DNA of 64,000 nucleotides from Methanococcoides sp. LMO-2 (GCF_038432375.1 NZ_JBCAUS010000006.1:186001-250000), one strand, 5' to 3'. Shown: positions 34,525 through 44,576, counted from the stretch's first letter. A program made the numbers and translations. The notes: generated from the letters alone by a model not told the origin.

Positions 34525-35952
34525 TTATTCGTCCATCTTCCCTTTCCCGGAAGATATCCAGGGAAGAGCACACAAAGGACAATCAGGACCGAATCCCGCA
34601 GCATTATAACCGGTCATCCCGCCGGAAACATTGTGCACATCACTGAAGTTGTTCTGTTGCAGGATACTTGCAGCCATACTGGAACGATGTCCGCTTCCGC
34701 AGATCACCAGGGTCTTTGCCTCGGGATCAAGCCCCTTGTAGGAATACCTTACCTCTTCCACAGGGATGTTAATTGCCTTGTCGATATGCCCGGAATCGAA
34801 CTCTGAAGGTGCCCTGACGTCCACAAGAATAAACTCTTCGTCGTCCCTGACCATGTTATCGAGCTCAGGGCTTGATACCTGACATAGATGTTCTGTGGGA
34901 AGACCTGCCATGGCCCATGCATGCATGCCCCCTTCAAGGAATCCGATGACCCTGTCAAGATCTACCCTGTGCAGCCATACTGCTGCTTCGGATGCATGAT
35001 CAGGAGAGTCGGAAACCAGCAGGATGTTCTTATCCGGAGGAAGAAGCCAGCCTGAAAATGTGGCAAAGTTGCTCTTCAGGTCGATGCTGTATGCACCCGG
35101 GATATGGCGTCCACCGAATGCCTCATAGCAGCGGATATCAAGGACAATGGTGCCGGGATCTTCGACCAGTTTGCTGAAATCTGCAGGAGGGATAGCTTTC
35201 AGAGGAGGAAGAACAACAAGCAGTTCAGGCCCCCTTCCGTTGACCTCACTGCAACGGCTGAAATGATCGGGAGCATTAGGCATGTTCTCAGTAAGTGAGT
35301 GAATGAGATCTTCCCGATCACTGATGTTCAGGGCATAATTATAAAGACGCTCATAACCGATAGTGGTACTGCGTTTTGCAGCCATGGACCTTCCACACAG
35401 GGAACCTGCACCGTGTGCAGGATATACCTCACAATGATCAGGCAGTTTCAGCAGTTTTTCGTGCAGGCTTTCATAGAGTTTCGAGGCCAGCTCTTCTGCT
35501 CTTCCCGGGAACAGGTCAGGCCTTCCAACATCGCCTACAAAAAGGGTGTCACCACAGAAGACACATACCGGAACCTCACCACGTGACCTGTCCGTGACAA
35601 CATAGGATACATGCTCCGGTGTGTGTCCCGGGGTTTCCAGAACCTCTATGACCATGTCCTCTATCTCAAATGAATCTCCTTCGGATACCTCCATGGAATC
35701 AAAACTGCAATTCGCAGAGGCCGGGGCCACTATCGTAGCACCGGTCCTTTCCCGGAGTTCTATGTGGCCGGAGATGAAATCCGCATGGAGATGGGTTTCC
35801 AGGACATGGGTGATCTCCCAGCCCATCTCAGATGCAACATCCATGTAGACATCGATGTCACGATCCGGATCAACCACTGCACACGTAGTGTTCCCGCCAA
35901 AAAGGTATGAGCTATGTGCTATTCCGTCTGTAAATATCTGCCTGATGATCAA
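34525..35952 (-). CDS. MBL-fold / rhodanese fusion (persulfide dioxygenase-like)
   Basis: This 475-residue protein has an N-terminal ETHE1-like MBL domain (THLHADFISGH, TPGHTPEHVSY, FCGDTLFVGDVGRPD, YPAHGAGS) followed by two rhodanese domains. The first rhodanese has no active Cys (VSDSPDHAS); the second does (ICGSGHRSS). Such fusions oxidise or transfer persulfide sulfur. I start at TTG 35952, which has a perfect GGAGGT about 7 bases upstream and begins where the family begins; an upstream ATG (35982) would add ten unusual residues. It is convergent with the NifX-like gene. Confidence 0.85.
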   Translation of the reverse strand: MIIRQIFTDGIAHSSYLFGGNTTCAVVDPDRDIDVYMDVASEMGWEITHVLETHLHADFISGHIELRERTGATIVAPASANCSFDSMEVSEGDSFEIEDMVIEVLETPGHTPEHVSYVVTDRSRGEVPVCVFCGDTLFVGDVGRPDLFPGRAEELASKLYESLHEKLLKLPDHCEVYPAHGAGSLCGRSMAAKRSTTIGYERLYNYALNISDREDLIHSLTENMPNAPDHFSRCSEVNGRGPELLVVLPPLKAIPPADFSKLVEDPGTIVLDIRCYEAFGGRHIPGAYSIDLKSNFATFSGWLLPPDKNILLVSDSPDHASEAAVWLHRVDLDRVIGFLEGGMHAWAMAGLPTEHLCQVSSPELDNMVRDDEEFILVDVRAPSEFDSGHIDKAINIPVEEVRYSYKGLDPEAKTLVICGSGHRSSMAASILQQNNFSDVHNVSGGMTGYNAAGFGPDCPLCALPWISSGKGKMDE

Positions 35953-36124
35953 ATATAGGACCTCCCACCCTTTTTGAGCCATAACATAGAGAATATTTAT
36001 GCCGATACTATGATGATGGCAACATCATAAAGACTTCAAAAATACTATAAGGGTTCATGAGATATATATTATTAATATAAAGTGATCGAACACTGAATTC
36101 CTTTACTACTCCGAGGGGTGCATT

Positions 36125-37417
36125 GTGCTGACATTTGACATCGGGCTGGACCCTGTACTATATGATTTCCTTACAAAAGCTATACTGTCCCTGTTAATAG
36201 GAATACTGATAGGCATAGAAAGGGAACATCGCCGTAAGGATCAGGAAGTCTTTGCTGGTGTACGCACTTTTGCAATAGTCTGTCTTAGCGGAATGCTTGC
36301 AGCCTATGTTGCAGAGGTTATAAACAGCGCCATACTGCAGATCACAACAGCACTTGTTGCAGCCTCCTGTTTTGTACTGGTATACAGGATCTACACAACC
36401 AGCGGCAAGCTTGGAATGACCAGTTCCATTGCCCTGTTCTCGACCTACCTGCTTGGAGTACTGGTCACTAGCGGTCGATTCCTCTTTGCCATAATAATAG
36501 CTGTGCTCATAACACTCCTTTTGATCGAGAAAAAGCCACTTCACACCTTCGCACAACACCTCTCAGACGAGGAAATACTCAATGCTGTACAGTTCCTTGT
36601 TGTCGCCTTTATCCTTTATCCGCTAATGCCGGACGAACCTGTATTGGGTGTCCTGAACCTGAAATCGGCCATACTCATTGTGGTACTGGTCATGTTCATA
36701 GGTTTTATCAGCTACATCTCCCTCAAAAGGTTCGGGACAGATGGTGGAATTACATATTCAGGACTTTTCGGAGGGTTCATAAGCAGTGAGGCAACCACGG
36801 CTGCACTTGCGACAATGGCAAAGAACAGGACCAGCCTGATGGATGCATTGTACATCGGAGTGTTGATGTCAAATATCTCCATGATAATAAGCAACACCCT
36901 GATCGCACTGATAGTGGACCCCACTGCATCCACCATGCTGATGATGCTACCACCACAGTTAGCAATGCTCATGATTACGATCGGAATAGTGATCATTCGA
37001 AGGAAAAAGAACGATATAATGACCGAACCACTTGAGATCGGTTCACCTTTTGCACTAAAGCCTGCTTTCAGGTTCGGTGCGATCTTTACTATCCTGCTTG
37101 TGATCACAAGCATTTCAAGCGAATTCCTCGGCGATGCCGGTGTCTACGCATCCGCCCTTGGAGGACTGGTAAGCAGTTCAGCAGTCACTGCCTCGGTGGC
37201 AGCCCTGGCATTCTCAGGGAACGTGTCATATACGGTAGCTGCACAGACAGCAGTGGCCGCAGGTATCATCAGTACGCTTAACAAGCTGGTACTCATAAGG
37301 ATATCCGGATCAAAGGAGCTATATTGCCGCTCGAGGAACACACTCATACTGATAGCTGCCACAGGAATTGCAGCCCTTTACCTGTGGACCCTTTACGCAG
37401 GCTCTACCGTATTTTAA
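36125..37417 (+). CDS. MgtC/SapB-type membrane protein with DUF4010
   Basis: This 430-residue protein has about 12 hydrophobic segments. The first third (about 10-150) is MgtC-like (LIGILIGIEREHRRKDQEVFAGVRTF), and the rest resembles DUF4010, with repeated GGFISSEATTAALATMA and GGLVSSSAVTASVAALA segments. MgtC-type proteins affect magnesium or pH stress, but the transported species, if any, is unknown. The start is GTG 36125 after GAGGGG. Single gene between divergent and tandem neighbours. Confidence 0.82.
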   Translation: MLTFDIGLDPVLYDFLTKAILSLLIGILIGIEREHRRKDQEVFAGVRTFAIVCLSGMLAAYVAEVINSAILQITTALVAASCFVLVYRIYTTSGKLGMTSSIALFSTYLLGVLVTSGRFLFAIIIAVLITLLLIEKKPLHTFAQHLSDEEILNAVQFLVVAFILYPLMPDEPVLGVLNLKSAILIVVLVMFIGFISYISLKRFGTDGGITYSGLFGGFISSEATTAALATMAKNRTSLMDALYIGVLMSNISMIISNTLIALIVDPTASTMLMMLPPQLAMLMITIGIVIIRRKKNDIMTEPLEIGSPFALKPAFRFGAIFTILLVITSISSEFLGDAGVYASALGGLVSSSAVTASVAALAFSGNVSYTVAAQTAVAAGIISTLNKLVLIRISGSKELYCRSRNTLILIAATGIAALYLWTLYAGSTVF

Positions 37418-37486
37418 TTTTTGTCTGTGTAATGTACATGTCAGGCGTTAACTCCTTTAAGGACGATACCTCAAAGAAGTGATGTT

Positions 37487-38335
37487 ATGAACACTCAGTA
37501 CAGACCTTCTTTTGCCACCGAGGAGCTGGAGTTCCACGGAAATGAGAACAACCCGGAAGGAAAAGCACTCTATTTTCCCGTTCACCGGAGAAAGATCCTG
37601 ATCGATGCTGCAAGTCGGCCGGAAGAGTACTTTGAATACAGTCCTGGAGAGAAGGTCATTAATGGAACTGAGGTCATCTATATCGGAACTATCAATAGCA
37701 AACCATGTTACTGCTTTGAGATGGAAGAAGAGTTATGTGAAGAGGATATGCAGTACTTCGACCTTCATGACCTGTATGGTGTGATCGATGAGGAGATGCT
37801 TGGAATTGCCTCAAGGGCGGTCCAGATGGCTGATTTTTACCGCACTCACCAATACTGCGGGATCTGCGGTGGAACTACAGAATATATCCCGAAAGAGACC
37901 GGAATGCAATGCCACGATTGTGACCATATAGCCTATCCCCGCATCAGCCCTGCTGTTATTGTGCTTATAGAAAGGGACGAACACCTTCTTATGGCAAGGT
38001 CCAGGAACTTCCCGGAAGGACTTTACGGACTTGTGGCCGGCTTTGTGGAAGCCGGGGAGACCATTGAGCACGCTGCCCACAGGGAGATCAGGGAAGAGGT
38101 GGGCGTTTCCGTAAAGGACCTCACCTATTTCGCAAGCCAGCCCTGGCCATTTCCCTCATCGCTTATGATAGGATTTACAGCGAACTTTGCGGAAGGTGAA
38201 ATAGACATCGATCCGGAAGAGATCGAAGATGCAGCCTGGTTCCACGTGAACGATATCCCAAAGCTCCCGCAAAAGAAGAGTATCTCGCGAGCTCTCATCG
38301 ATCATTTTCTGGAAAAGCATGCAAAAGGGGAATAA
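37487..38335 (+). CDS. nudC: NAD+ diphosphatase (NudC)
   Basis: This 282-residue Nudix hydrolase splits NADH/NAD+ and, in bacteria, removes NAD caps from RNA. A zinc ribbon (Cys124, 127, 142, 145) precedes the Nudix box GFVEAGETIEHAAHREIREEVG (185-206). SQPWPFPSSLMIGF just after it is the NudC-specific SQPWPFPxS motif. The N-terminal domain is present. GTGATG precedes ATG 37487. Confidence 0.92.
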   Translation: MNTQYRPSFATEELEFHGNENNPEGKALYFPVHRRKILIDAASRPEEYFEYSPGEKVINGTEVIYIGTINSKPCYCFEMEEELCEEDMQYFDLHDLYGVIDEEMLGIASRAVQMADFYRTHQYCGICGGTTEYIPKETGMQCHDCDHIAYPRISPAVIVLIERDEHLLMARSRNFPEGLYGLVAGFVEAGETIEHAAHREIREEVGVSVKDLTYFASQPWPFPSSLMIGFTANFAEGEIDIDPEEIEDAAWFHVNDIPKLPQKKSISRALIDHFLEKHAKGE

Positions 38336-38394
38336 AAGAGTATTATTTTTGGGGAGTACGCAAATTTTAAATAAATACATGCATAACCCTCCTT

Positions 38395-38844
38395 ATGGAC
38401 GATATGACAGGACTGGAACTATCGCCAAGGAAGATAGAGTACATAAAATATCTCTTTGAGAAGGGTGACAATGTTCGCACCACTGAGATCTCCGCCCACA
38501 TGGAAGTGGACCCCTCTACCATAACCAAGGCTATTAACGAGCTTGCTTCATCCGGATATGTGAACCATGTCCCGTACAGGGGATTCAGCCTTACGGAAAA
38601 AGGAGAGGAATATGCACACTTCCTTTTGAGAAGGCACCGTATCTTAAGCCTGATGCTGAACCATTACGGCCTCACTGCAGAAGAATCGTGTGCAGAGGTT
38701 GCAAGATTTGAGGCTTATGTATCAAAAAAGGCCATCAACACGATCTGTGACTCTATGGGGCATCCGACCTTCGGGGTTTGTGGCAGGATCGAGCATGACA
38801 GCTGCAACCTCAAACATAACCATCACGAACCCCACGAGGGATGA
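38395..38844 (+). CDS. DtxR-like metal-dependent regulator, variant
   Basis: This 149-residue protein has a winged HTH (about 10-70: VRTTEISAHMEVDPSTITKAINELASSGYV) and a dimer/metal-binding segment. The usual metal-site histidine of the EH motif is replaced (ARFEAYVS), while a Cys (EESCAEV) remains. The end is rich in possible ligands (CGRIEHDSCNLKHNHHEPHEG). Classic members sense Fe or Mn; the ligand here is unclear. It ends 3 bases from the convergent tfuA stop. Confidence 0.78.
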   Translation: MDDMTGLELSPRKIEYIKYLFEKGDNVRTTEISAHMEVDPSTITKAINELASSGYVNHVPYRGFSLTEKGEEYAHFLLRRHRILSLMLNHYGLTAEESCAEVARFEAYVSKKAINTICDSMGHPTFGVCGRIEHDSCNLKHNHHEPHEG

Positions 38845-38847
38845 GCA

Positions 38848-39498
38848 TCATTCCCCTGCTTCCAGTATCTCTTTGACCTTCTTCAGAACAAGAATTGCAT
38901 CTTCCCTTTTTACATCCGATGCATTGTTCCTGCAGTAGCCCAGCAGGGGTTCCGCATCTTCCAGCAGTCCTTCTTCAACTGCTTTTTTTATAATACCAAG
39001 ATAGCTTCTCTGAGGATAATGGATACTTTTTGTTATCGCGATCAGCCCTTTGAAGGTCTCATTATCGATCAGACCCTGCTCAACTGCCTCCCTGAAGGTC
39101 TCCCTGATATTAACAAGCGGTAGTGAGACCTGTTCAAAGGTCTCGGGGTTAGTGGTCACTGCGACCTCGTCATCGGATTCAATGACACCGTCACGGTACC
39201 AGCCATAGACTGTACCCACACCGACCATGCCATGAACATCAAGCTCTGACGCGCGCAATGCGCCCATGCTGCAACCACCTACGACCTTGATGCCTTTTTT
39301 CATTGCGCGGATGATCTCCTTGTGCGCCACTGCAGCCCTGTCAAAGAAAACACCATCGATTATGCCGATCACATCATATCCCTGACCGGCGACCTTATCA
39401 ACATCACCCCTTGCCACCGGTGGCATGTAGGTGACATCGAGGATCTCTTTTGCATCCTCGTGGCTGATGCTGGTACCTGCGAAGACAACCGCTCTCAT
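38848..39498 (-). CDS. tfuA: TfuA-related McrA-glycine thioamidation protein
   Basis: This 216-residue TfuA-family protein has FAGTSISHEDAK, GIIDGVFFDRAAVAHKEI and GGCSMGALRASELD. In Methanosarcina acetivorans the YcaO-TfuA pair installs thioglycine in methyl-CoM reductase alpha subunit; TfuA is thought to deliver sulfur to YcaO. It lies 4 bases downstream of ycaO on the same strand, so the two are coupled. Confidence 0.92.
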   Translation of the reverse strand: MRAVVFAGTSISHEDAKEILDVTYMPPVARGDVDKVAGQGYDVIGIIDGVFFDRAAVAHKEIIRAMKKGIKVVGGCSMGALRASELDVHGMVGVGTVYGWYRDGVIESDDEVAVTTNPETFEQVSLPLVNIRETFREAVEQGLIDNETFKGLIAITKSIHYPQRSYLGIIKKAVEEGLLEDAEPLLGYCRNNASDVKREDAILVLKKVKEILEAGE

Positions 39499-39502
39499 AG
39501 GA

Positions 39503-40783
39503 TCACTTTCGTTTGCCGAACCTTCTCTTCCAGGGTTTCTCGGAAGGAGGGGATTGTTTACGTCCTTTTCTCACCCGATGGCCGACACGCTCACGGTCGA
39601 GGGTATACTGCTCGAATCCCGGAATTATGACCCTCACCACCGGAACGCCTACGTTCTTACGGGAAAGGTCAACCACGATAGCACTATCCGTGACCTTGCG
39701 CAGTTCATCCAGAACAACATCGATGTTCTCTGCAGGAGTTGCACTTGAGATATCATTCAGCTCTCCGGTAGTAACGGTCTCGGAATCTTCATACCAGAAA
39801 CGGTTCATCCTTTTCATGCGTTCATAACCGATCTGCCTGACAAAGCTCTCCCTGTCAGTGTCCTCACGGGCACCGTGTATCTGTACGACCCTTGACTGGG
39901 CAGCCTCGGTGATCGCTCTTCTTATTGCGATCTCCGGATTCAGGTGAGAGCCTGCACCCATCACAAGCAAAGCCGGATCCTTAAGATCAAGATCATCCGT
40001 TGCAGCCACAACAGATGTTATACCTGTATCATGCGGAAGCAGCCAAAGTTTGAGCTGTACCCCATTGGATTCGAACTTCTGCATAAGTTCATAATTTACA
40101 CCGTCATCTTCGGAGAGGAGGATCTGCTTACCCGGGTTCCTGTTGAACTCGGCAGTGCTCAGTGCATCACGCTCAATTACTTCGAGCAAACCGTGCAATA
40201 TTGCCTCCTCTATCACGTTCCCTGATGCAAGACCGTTGGTATTGCTCCTGAAAAGCCTTGCAGACATTCCGGGAGAATCATAAGGGTGATATACCGCGTT
40301 CGAAGGGACATATACCTCCTTTTCGCACAAAAGGTCCCATCCCTGGGTCCACTCCACCAGGCTCTCAGGTGGCAATGGTTCAGCCAGAAGGAGTTTATTG
40401 GGATCTACAAGTTCATGTCCTTCCGAAGCATTTTCAATAGATTCGATGAACTCTTCTGCGGCCACGTCCTCAACGATATCAGCATTAACACCAACACGCT
40501 CTGCAAGGCATCTCTCAAAGCTCTCCATCATGGAAGAGATCCTTGCCTGGCTTTCAGTAGACCCTTTACCTGAATAGATAGAAATAGCACCTTCGGCAGC
40601 TGTTGGCCTAATGGCAGAGAATACCGGGATCCCTATACGGTCCAGGTCGGTGATACTGGCAATCCTTGTGACACCGATCTCTTCCAGGTGTGGTTTTGTG
40701 TTACCAAGGGTTGTCTCCTCATCAAAAACCCTCTGCGTACCATCCATATACTGTAATGATCGATCGATTTGGATATGGGACAT
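39503..40783 (-). CDS. ycaO: YcaO-related McrA-glycine thioamidation protein
   Basis: This 426-residue YcaO enzyme uses ATP to activate a backbone amide for thioamide formation in McrA. Landmarks include IPVFSAIRPTAAEGAISIYSGKG, SQARISSMMESFERC, NTNGLASGN and EAILHGLLEVIERDALS. The C-terminus ends in a basic tail (RKGRKQSPPSEKPWKRRFGKRK). I start at MSHIQIDRS (40783); the frame stays open upstream to 40867 but that stretch is poor coding sequence. A TATA-like TTATATAGG (40850-40858, minus) supports transcription toward it. Confidence 0.9.
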   Translation of the reverse strand: MSHIQIDRSLQYMDGTQRVFDEETTLGNTKPHLEEIGVTRIASITDLDRIGIPVFSAIRPTAAEGAISIYSGKGSTESQARISSMMESFERCLAERVGVNADIVEDVAAEEFIESIENASEGHELVDPNKLLLAEPLPPESLVEWTQGWDLLCEKEVYVPSNAVYHPYDSPGMSARLFRSNTNGLASGNVIEEAILHGLLEVIERDALSTAEFNRNPGKQILLSEDDGVNYELMQKFESNGVQLKLWLLPHDTGITSVVAATDDLDLKDPALLVMGAGSHLNPEIAIRRAITEAAQSRVVQIHGAREDTDRESFVRQIGYERMKRMNRFWYEDSETVTTGELNDISSATPAENIDVVLDELRKVTDSAIVVDLSRKNVGVPVVRVIIPGFEQYTLDRERVGHRVRKGRKQSPPSEKPWKRRFGKRK

Positions 40784-40860
40784 GTTTATCGGAAGTCCTT
40801 TGCAACTTATAACCCTTACGACAAAATCCAGACAGATTTGTCCGAAAACCCTATATAAGA

Positions 40861-40882
40861 TAAACACGTAAGAAAGTGTTTA
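40861..40882. promoter_or_regulatory. Inverted repeat in the ycaO / small-ORF divergent promoter region
   Basis: TAAACAC (40861-40867) and GTGTTTA (40876-40882) are a perfect 7-bp inverted repeat with an 8-base spacer. It lies just upstream of the ycaO TATA-like element and between two divergent units, a fitting place for a regulator site. The protein that would bind it is unknown. Confidence 0.4.
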
Positions 40883-40940
40883 AGCTATCTCCGGAGGCTT
40901 AGTTTTTACAAAATCAAATTGAAGAGACAGGAGGAAACAG

Positions 40941-41096
40941 ATGATGAGAAATATCACGAAAATAAGTGATAAATACGGAAGGCGTGAAGAAGACGGGACA
41001 TACCATTCGGTTGTAAGTGGGCAAACTACTGAAAAACTGGACACTGAGGAGATGGAACTTTACAAGTTCATGCTCGGTGGAATGCTGGCGAAATAA
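40941..41096 (+). CDS. Small 51-residue protein upstream of cysteine desulfurase
   Basis: Too short for usual ORF cut-offs. It reads MMRNITKISDKYGRREEDG..., with a second half LDTEEMELYKFMLGGMLAK. A strong ACAGGAGGAAACAG ribosome-binding site stands right before the start (ATG 40941 or 40944), which argues that it is translated. No cysteine, no membrane segment. The next gene, a cysteine desulfurase, begins 43 bases later on the same strand. I do not recognise the family. Confidence 0.65.
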   Translation: MMRNITKISDKYGRREEDGTYHSVVSGQTTEKLDTEEMELYKFMLGGMLAK

Positions 41097-41139
41097 CGCC
41101 TGCAAAACATATTTTTAGATATCTTGCGTAAGGAAGGTT

Positions 41140-42318
41140 ATGTTTGACATTCATTCCGTACGCAAAGATTTTCCCGTCCTTGATGAAGTGATCTATCTGG
41201 ACAATGGCGCTACAACACAAACGCCTGTCCCGGCAGTCAATGCCATGAACGATTACTTCCTCAAATACGCAGCAAATCATGGTAGAGGAGCTCACAGGCT
41301 CGCCCGACAGACCACTGATAATTATGAGGATTCAAGGGACAGGATCGCAGAGTTCCTGAACACTGCACCTGAGAGCACCATACTGACAAAGAATGCAACT
41401 GAAAGTATCAACATGGTTGCCCTTGGCCTTCAGTGGGAAGCAGGAGATCATGTTGTCACAACTCTTGTGGAGCACCACTCCAACCTGCTCCCGTGGATGA
41501 GGCTAAGAGAGATGGGTGTAGAGGTCACCATCGTCGGAACTTACAATGAAGGATGTGTAGACCCGAAAGAAGTTGATGCTGCAATTACCGACAGGACAAA
41601 GCTGGTCTCTGTCAACCACGTATCCAACGTCTTCGGATCCATAAGGGATGTTGGAAAGATAACAAAGATAGCACAGAAGAGCGGAGCAATGGTCCTTGTG
41701 GACGGTTCACAGTCTGCAGGCCACATGACCGTTGACGTCAAAAAGATAGGGTGCGATTTCTTTGCCACCCCCGGACACAAGGGAATGCTGGGACCACAGG
41801 GAACAGGAATCCTCTGCATCAAAGACCCTGATGTCCTTGAACCCACCTATGTTGGCGGCGGGACCGTCCATGCTGTTACCACAGAAAGTTATGAGCTGGA
41901 ACCTTCCCCATCAAAGTTCGAGGCCGGCACTCCGAACATCCCTGGAGTCATCGGACTTGGCAGGGCTGTTGAGTACGTGCAGGAGATCGGTGTGGAAGAT
42001 ATAGAGAAACATGAGAAAGAGCTGTCTTCATATGCTGCAAAACGACTTGCAGAGATCGAAGGCGTGGAGGTCTACGGACCTGAGGACAGGGCAGGCGTGG
42101 TTCCGTTCAATGTGGAAGGCATGAACCCGCATGACGTTGCCATGATACTGGACGAGACCAGGAAGATCTGTGTCCGAAGCGGATACCACTGTGCTATGCC
42201 TTCAGTGGACATGCTGGGAGTTGAGGGAACTGTGCGAGCATCCTTTGCCCTGTACAATACAGAAGAAGAAGTTGAGTCACTTGTTGAAGGTGTCGAGCAG
42301 ATAACAATGCTCGCATGA
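41140..42318 (+). CDS. sufS: SufS-type cysteine desulfurase
   Basis: This 392-residue PLP enzyme takes sulfur from cysteine and holds it as a persulfide. The PLP lysine is Lys214 in PGHKGMLGPQGTG, the active-site Cys351 is in RSGYHCAMP, and YLDNGATTQTP starts the protein. It is closest to the SufS/CsdA class. Methanogens often use sulfide directly, so the role may be Fe-S assembly, tRNA thiolation or supply to other sulfur transfers. It is divergent from ycaO-tfuA and follows the 51-residue ORF. Confidence 0.9.
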   Translation: MFDIHSVRKDFPVLDEVIYLDNGATTQTPVPAVNAMNDYFLKYAANHGRGAHRLARQTTDNYEDSRDRIAEFLNTAPESTILTKNATESINMVALGLQWEAGDHVVTTLVEHHSNLLPWMRLREMGVEVTIVGTYNEGCVDPKEVDAAITDRTKLVSVNHVSNVFGSIRDVGKITKIAQKSGAMVLVDGSQSAGHMTVDVKKIGCDFFATPGHKGMLGPQGTGILCIKDPDVLEPTYVGGGTVHAVTTESYELEPSPSKFEAGTPNIPGVIGLGRAVEYVQEIGVEDIEKHEKELSSYAAKRLAEIEGVEVYGPEDRAGVVPFNVEGMNPHDVAMILDETRKICVRSGYHCAMPSVDMLGVEGTVRASFALYNTEEEVESLVEGVEQITMLA

Positions 42319-42350
42319 TCTTTTTTTATATACAATACTAAAAACGAACT

Positions 42351-42369
42351 GTGGGAATTATATTCCCAC
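42351..42369. terminator. Hairpin between convergent sufS and purL
   Basis: GTGGGAA (42351-42357), loop TTATA, TTCCCAC (42363-42369). It lies between two convergent genes and could act on both transcripts. Confidence 0.45.
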
Positions 42370-42428
42370 ACCCTTCCGGCATATTGGTCGGAAAGAGAAG
42401 AAAAAGAAAAGAAAGACGATAATGGAAA

Positions 42429-44576
42429 TTATTCCATCATCAGTTTTGTAAGACTTGCCCTTGCATCTGCGATCTCATCGAGAGTAAAGGAAAGATCAAA
42501 GCCATTGCCTTTGATGTTCAGGTCATCTCCGCCAACAGTACCGATCACAGTGCATGGGATGTCACCGAGCATCTCAAGGACCTTATCTTTCTCAGAGGTC
42601 ACAAGAATAGCCCTTGCATGGGATTCAGAGAACAGGAGGTCGTCTGCCCTTAGGTCTTTGCCAACACCTGAAAGATCGATGTTTGCTCCGGCCTCTTTGC
42701 ACATTTCAGCAAGAGCTGTTGCAAGTCCACCTGCAGAGACATCGTGGGCTGCTACGATGTTTCCGCTTCTGATGACGTTGATCAGGCTCTCAACGGTCTT
42801 CGGGGCATTCTCAAGCACCTTTGGAACATTGCCGTTGTTCCTGAGTCCCTTTATGTTGTAGTATTGGGAACCGCCCATTTCATCAAAGGTCTCACCCACA
42901 AGGATGACGGAGTTGCCTTCGCCTTCAAAGAAGGATGCTGGCACCGTCTCGAGATCACCGGTAATTCCGATAAGACCTATGGATGGTGTAGGGACGATAG
43001 CTGTGCCGTATTCGCCACTCTCATTGTAGAGGGAAACATTACCTCCGACAACAGGAATGGAAAGCTCCCTTGCAGCATCTCCGAGACCAAGGATGGCATG
43101 CTTGAACTGCCAGTAGATGTCAGGTTTCTCAGGGTTACCGAAGTTGAGACAGTCCACGAGGGCTATACCCTCTGCACCTTTTACAGCGAGGTTCATGCTG
43201 TTCTCAATGAGAGTTCCCTTTCCGCCCTCGTAAGGGTCAAGAAGGGTGTGTCCCGGGTTACATCCACAGGACAGTGCAAGACCTTTGCCGTCTGCAATGC
43301 GAAGGACGCCTGCATCTGATCCGGGCTTATCCACGGTACGGACCTGGACCTCATGGTCGTACTGCCTGTAGATCCATTCCTTTGATGCAATGTTGTGAGA
43401 TGAAAGAATGTCAATTACTGCCTGCTTCAAGTCAGCTGCAAGTTCCGGTTTGTCACCAATGTCACGCTCTGCAGGAGCTGTTGAAGGACGCTCGAAGGTA
43501 GGTGCGCCTTCTGTCAGGAGCTTGACAGGCATATCTGCAACGACCTCACCCTCGAACTCAACGGTGTAATAGAGACGCTCTGTAAGTTCACCGATCATGC
43601 TGGCGTTAAGGTCGTACTTCTCTGCGATAGCAAGGAGCTCATCTACGTTCTCAGGTGTGACCTCAAAGAGGATACGTTCCTGGGACTCGGAGATCATGAT
43701 CTCATAAGGGGTCATTCCGGATTCACGGAGAATTACCTTGTCAGCCATCAGGCGCATTCCAAGGTTTCCTTTTGATGCCATTTCGGAACTTGCACCTGCA
43801 AGACCTGCTGCACCAAGATCCCTGCATGAAAGTACATGCCCGGTACCTATTGCTTCAAGGGTTGCCTCGATGAGGAGCTTTTCTGTGAAAGGATCGCCGA
43901 TCTGGATGCTGGGACGGTCCTCTGCTTCTGCTTCTTCTGAAAGGTCACGGGAAGCGAATGATGCACCACCAAGACCGTCACGACCGGTAGTGGAACCCAC
44001 AAGTACCAGTTTGTTGCCTGCTTTCTGCGCACAGGCGGTCACGATGTTCTCCTCGCGGGCAAGGCCCACGCAGACAACATTGACAAGAGGATTTCCGCTG
44101 TAGGTCTCGTCAAAGTATGCCTCTCCCCTGACAACAGGTACACCGATACAGTTACCGTATCCTGCAATACCTTCTACGATGTGCTCAAAGAGGTAGAGGT
44201 TCTTCGGGGTGTCCAGAGGACCGAAATAAAGAGGATCCATCAGTGCAATTGGTCTTGCACCCATGGAGATGATATCACGCACGATACCTCCCACACCTGT
44301 TGCGGAGCCGTTGTAAGGGTCCACATAGGAAGGATGGTTGTGGCTTTCCATACCGATGGCAAGTACCCAGCCATCACCGAAGCGGATGATAGCAGCATCA
44401 TCACCGGGACCGATGATCACACGGTCGCCAACAGTGGTAAATGTCTTCAGCAAAGGAGCACTGGAACGATAGGAGCAATGTTCACTCCACAGGTTCAAAA
44501 AGCATCCCTGTTCAACAAGGTTTGGTTCTCTGCCCATCTCTTCTGTTATGATCTTCAGGTCATTTTCCGGTAACAT
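42429..44576 (-). CDS. purL: Phosphoribosylformylglycinamidine synthase subunit PurL
   Basis: This 715-residue small-type PurL is the ATP-dependent synthase subunit of the fourth step of purine synthesis, working with PurQ and PurS (not in this window). Visible landmarks are [24 protein letters not shown]-like ([26 protein letters not shown]), a second AIRS-type module with [24 protein letters not shown], and [12 protein letters not shown] and [16 protein letters not shown] near the C-terminus. Length is normal. It is monocistronic. Confidence 0.95.
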   Translation of the reverse strand: MLPENDLKIITEEMGREPNLVEQGCFLNLWSEHCSYRSSAPLLKTFTTVGDRVIIGPGDDAAIIRFGDGWVLAIGMESHNHPSYVDPYNGSATGVGGIVRDIISMGARPIALMDPLYFGPLDTPKNLYLFEHIVEGIAGYGNCIGVPVVRGEAYFDETYSGNPLVNVVCVGLAREENIVTACAQKAGNKLVLVGSTTGRDGLGGASFASRDLSEEAEAEDRPSIQIGDPFTEKLLIEATLEAIGTGHVLSCRDLGAAGLAGASSEMASKGNLGMRLMADKVILRESGMTPYEIMISESQERILFEVTPENVDELLAIAEKYDLNASMIGELTERLYYTVEFEGEVVADMPVKLLTEGAPTFERPSTAPAERDIGDKPELAADLKQAVIDILSSHNIASKEWIYRQYDHEVQVRTVDKPGSDAGVLRIADGKGLALSCGCNPGHTLLDPYEGGKGTLIENSMNLAVKGAEGIALVDCLNFGNPEKPDIYWQFKHAILGLGDAARELSIPVVGGNVSLYNESGEYGTAIVPTPSIGLIGITGDLETVPASFFEGEGNSVILVGETFDEMGGSQYYNIKGLRNNGNVPKVLENAPKTVESLINVIRSGNIVAAHDVSAGGLATALAEMCKEAGANIDLSGVGKDLRADDLLFSESHARAILVTSEKDKVLEMLGDIPCTVIGTVGGDDLNIKGNGFDLSFTLDEIADARASLTKLMME

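Noticed and set aside
34525-35952. First rhodanese domain as an active sulfurtransferase
   Set aside because: The active-site Cys position reads VSDSPDHAS without cysteine; only the second domain has ICGSGHRSS.
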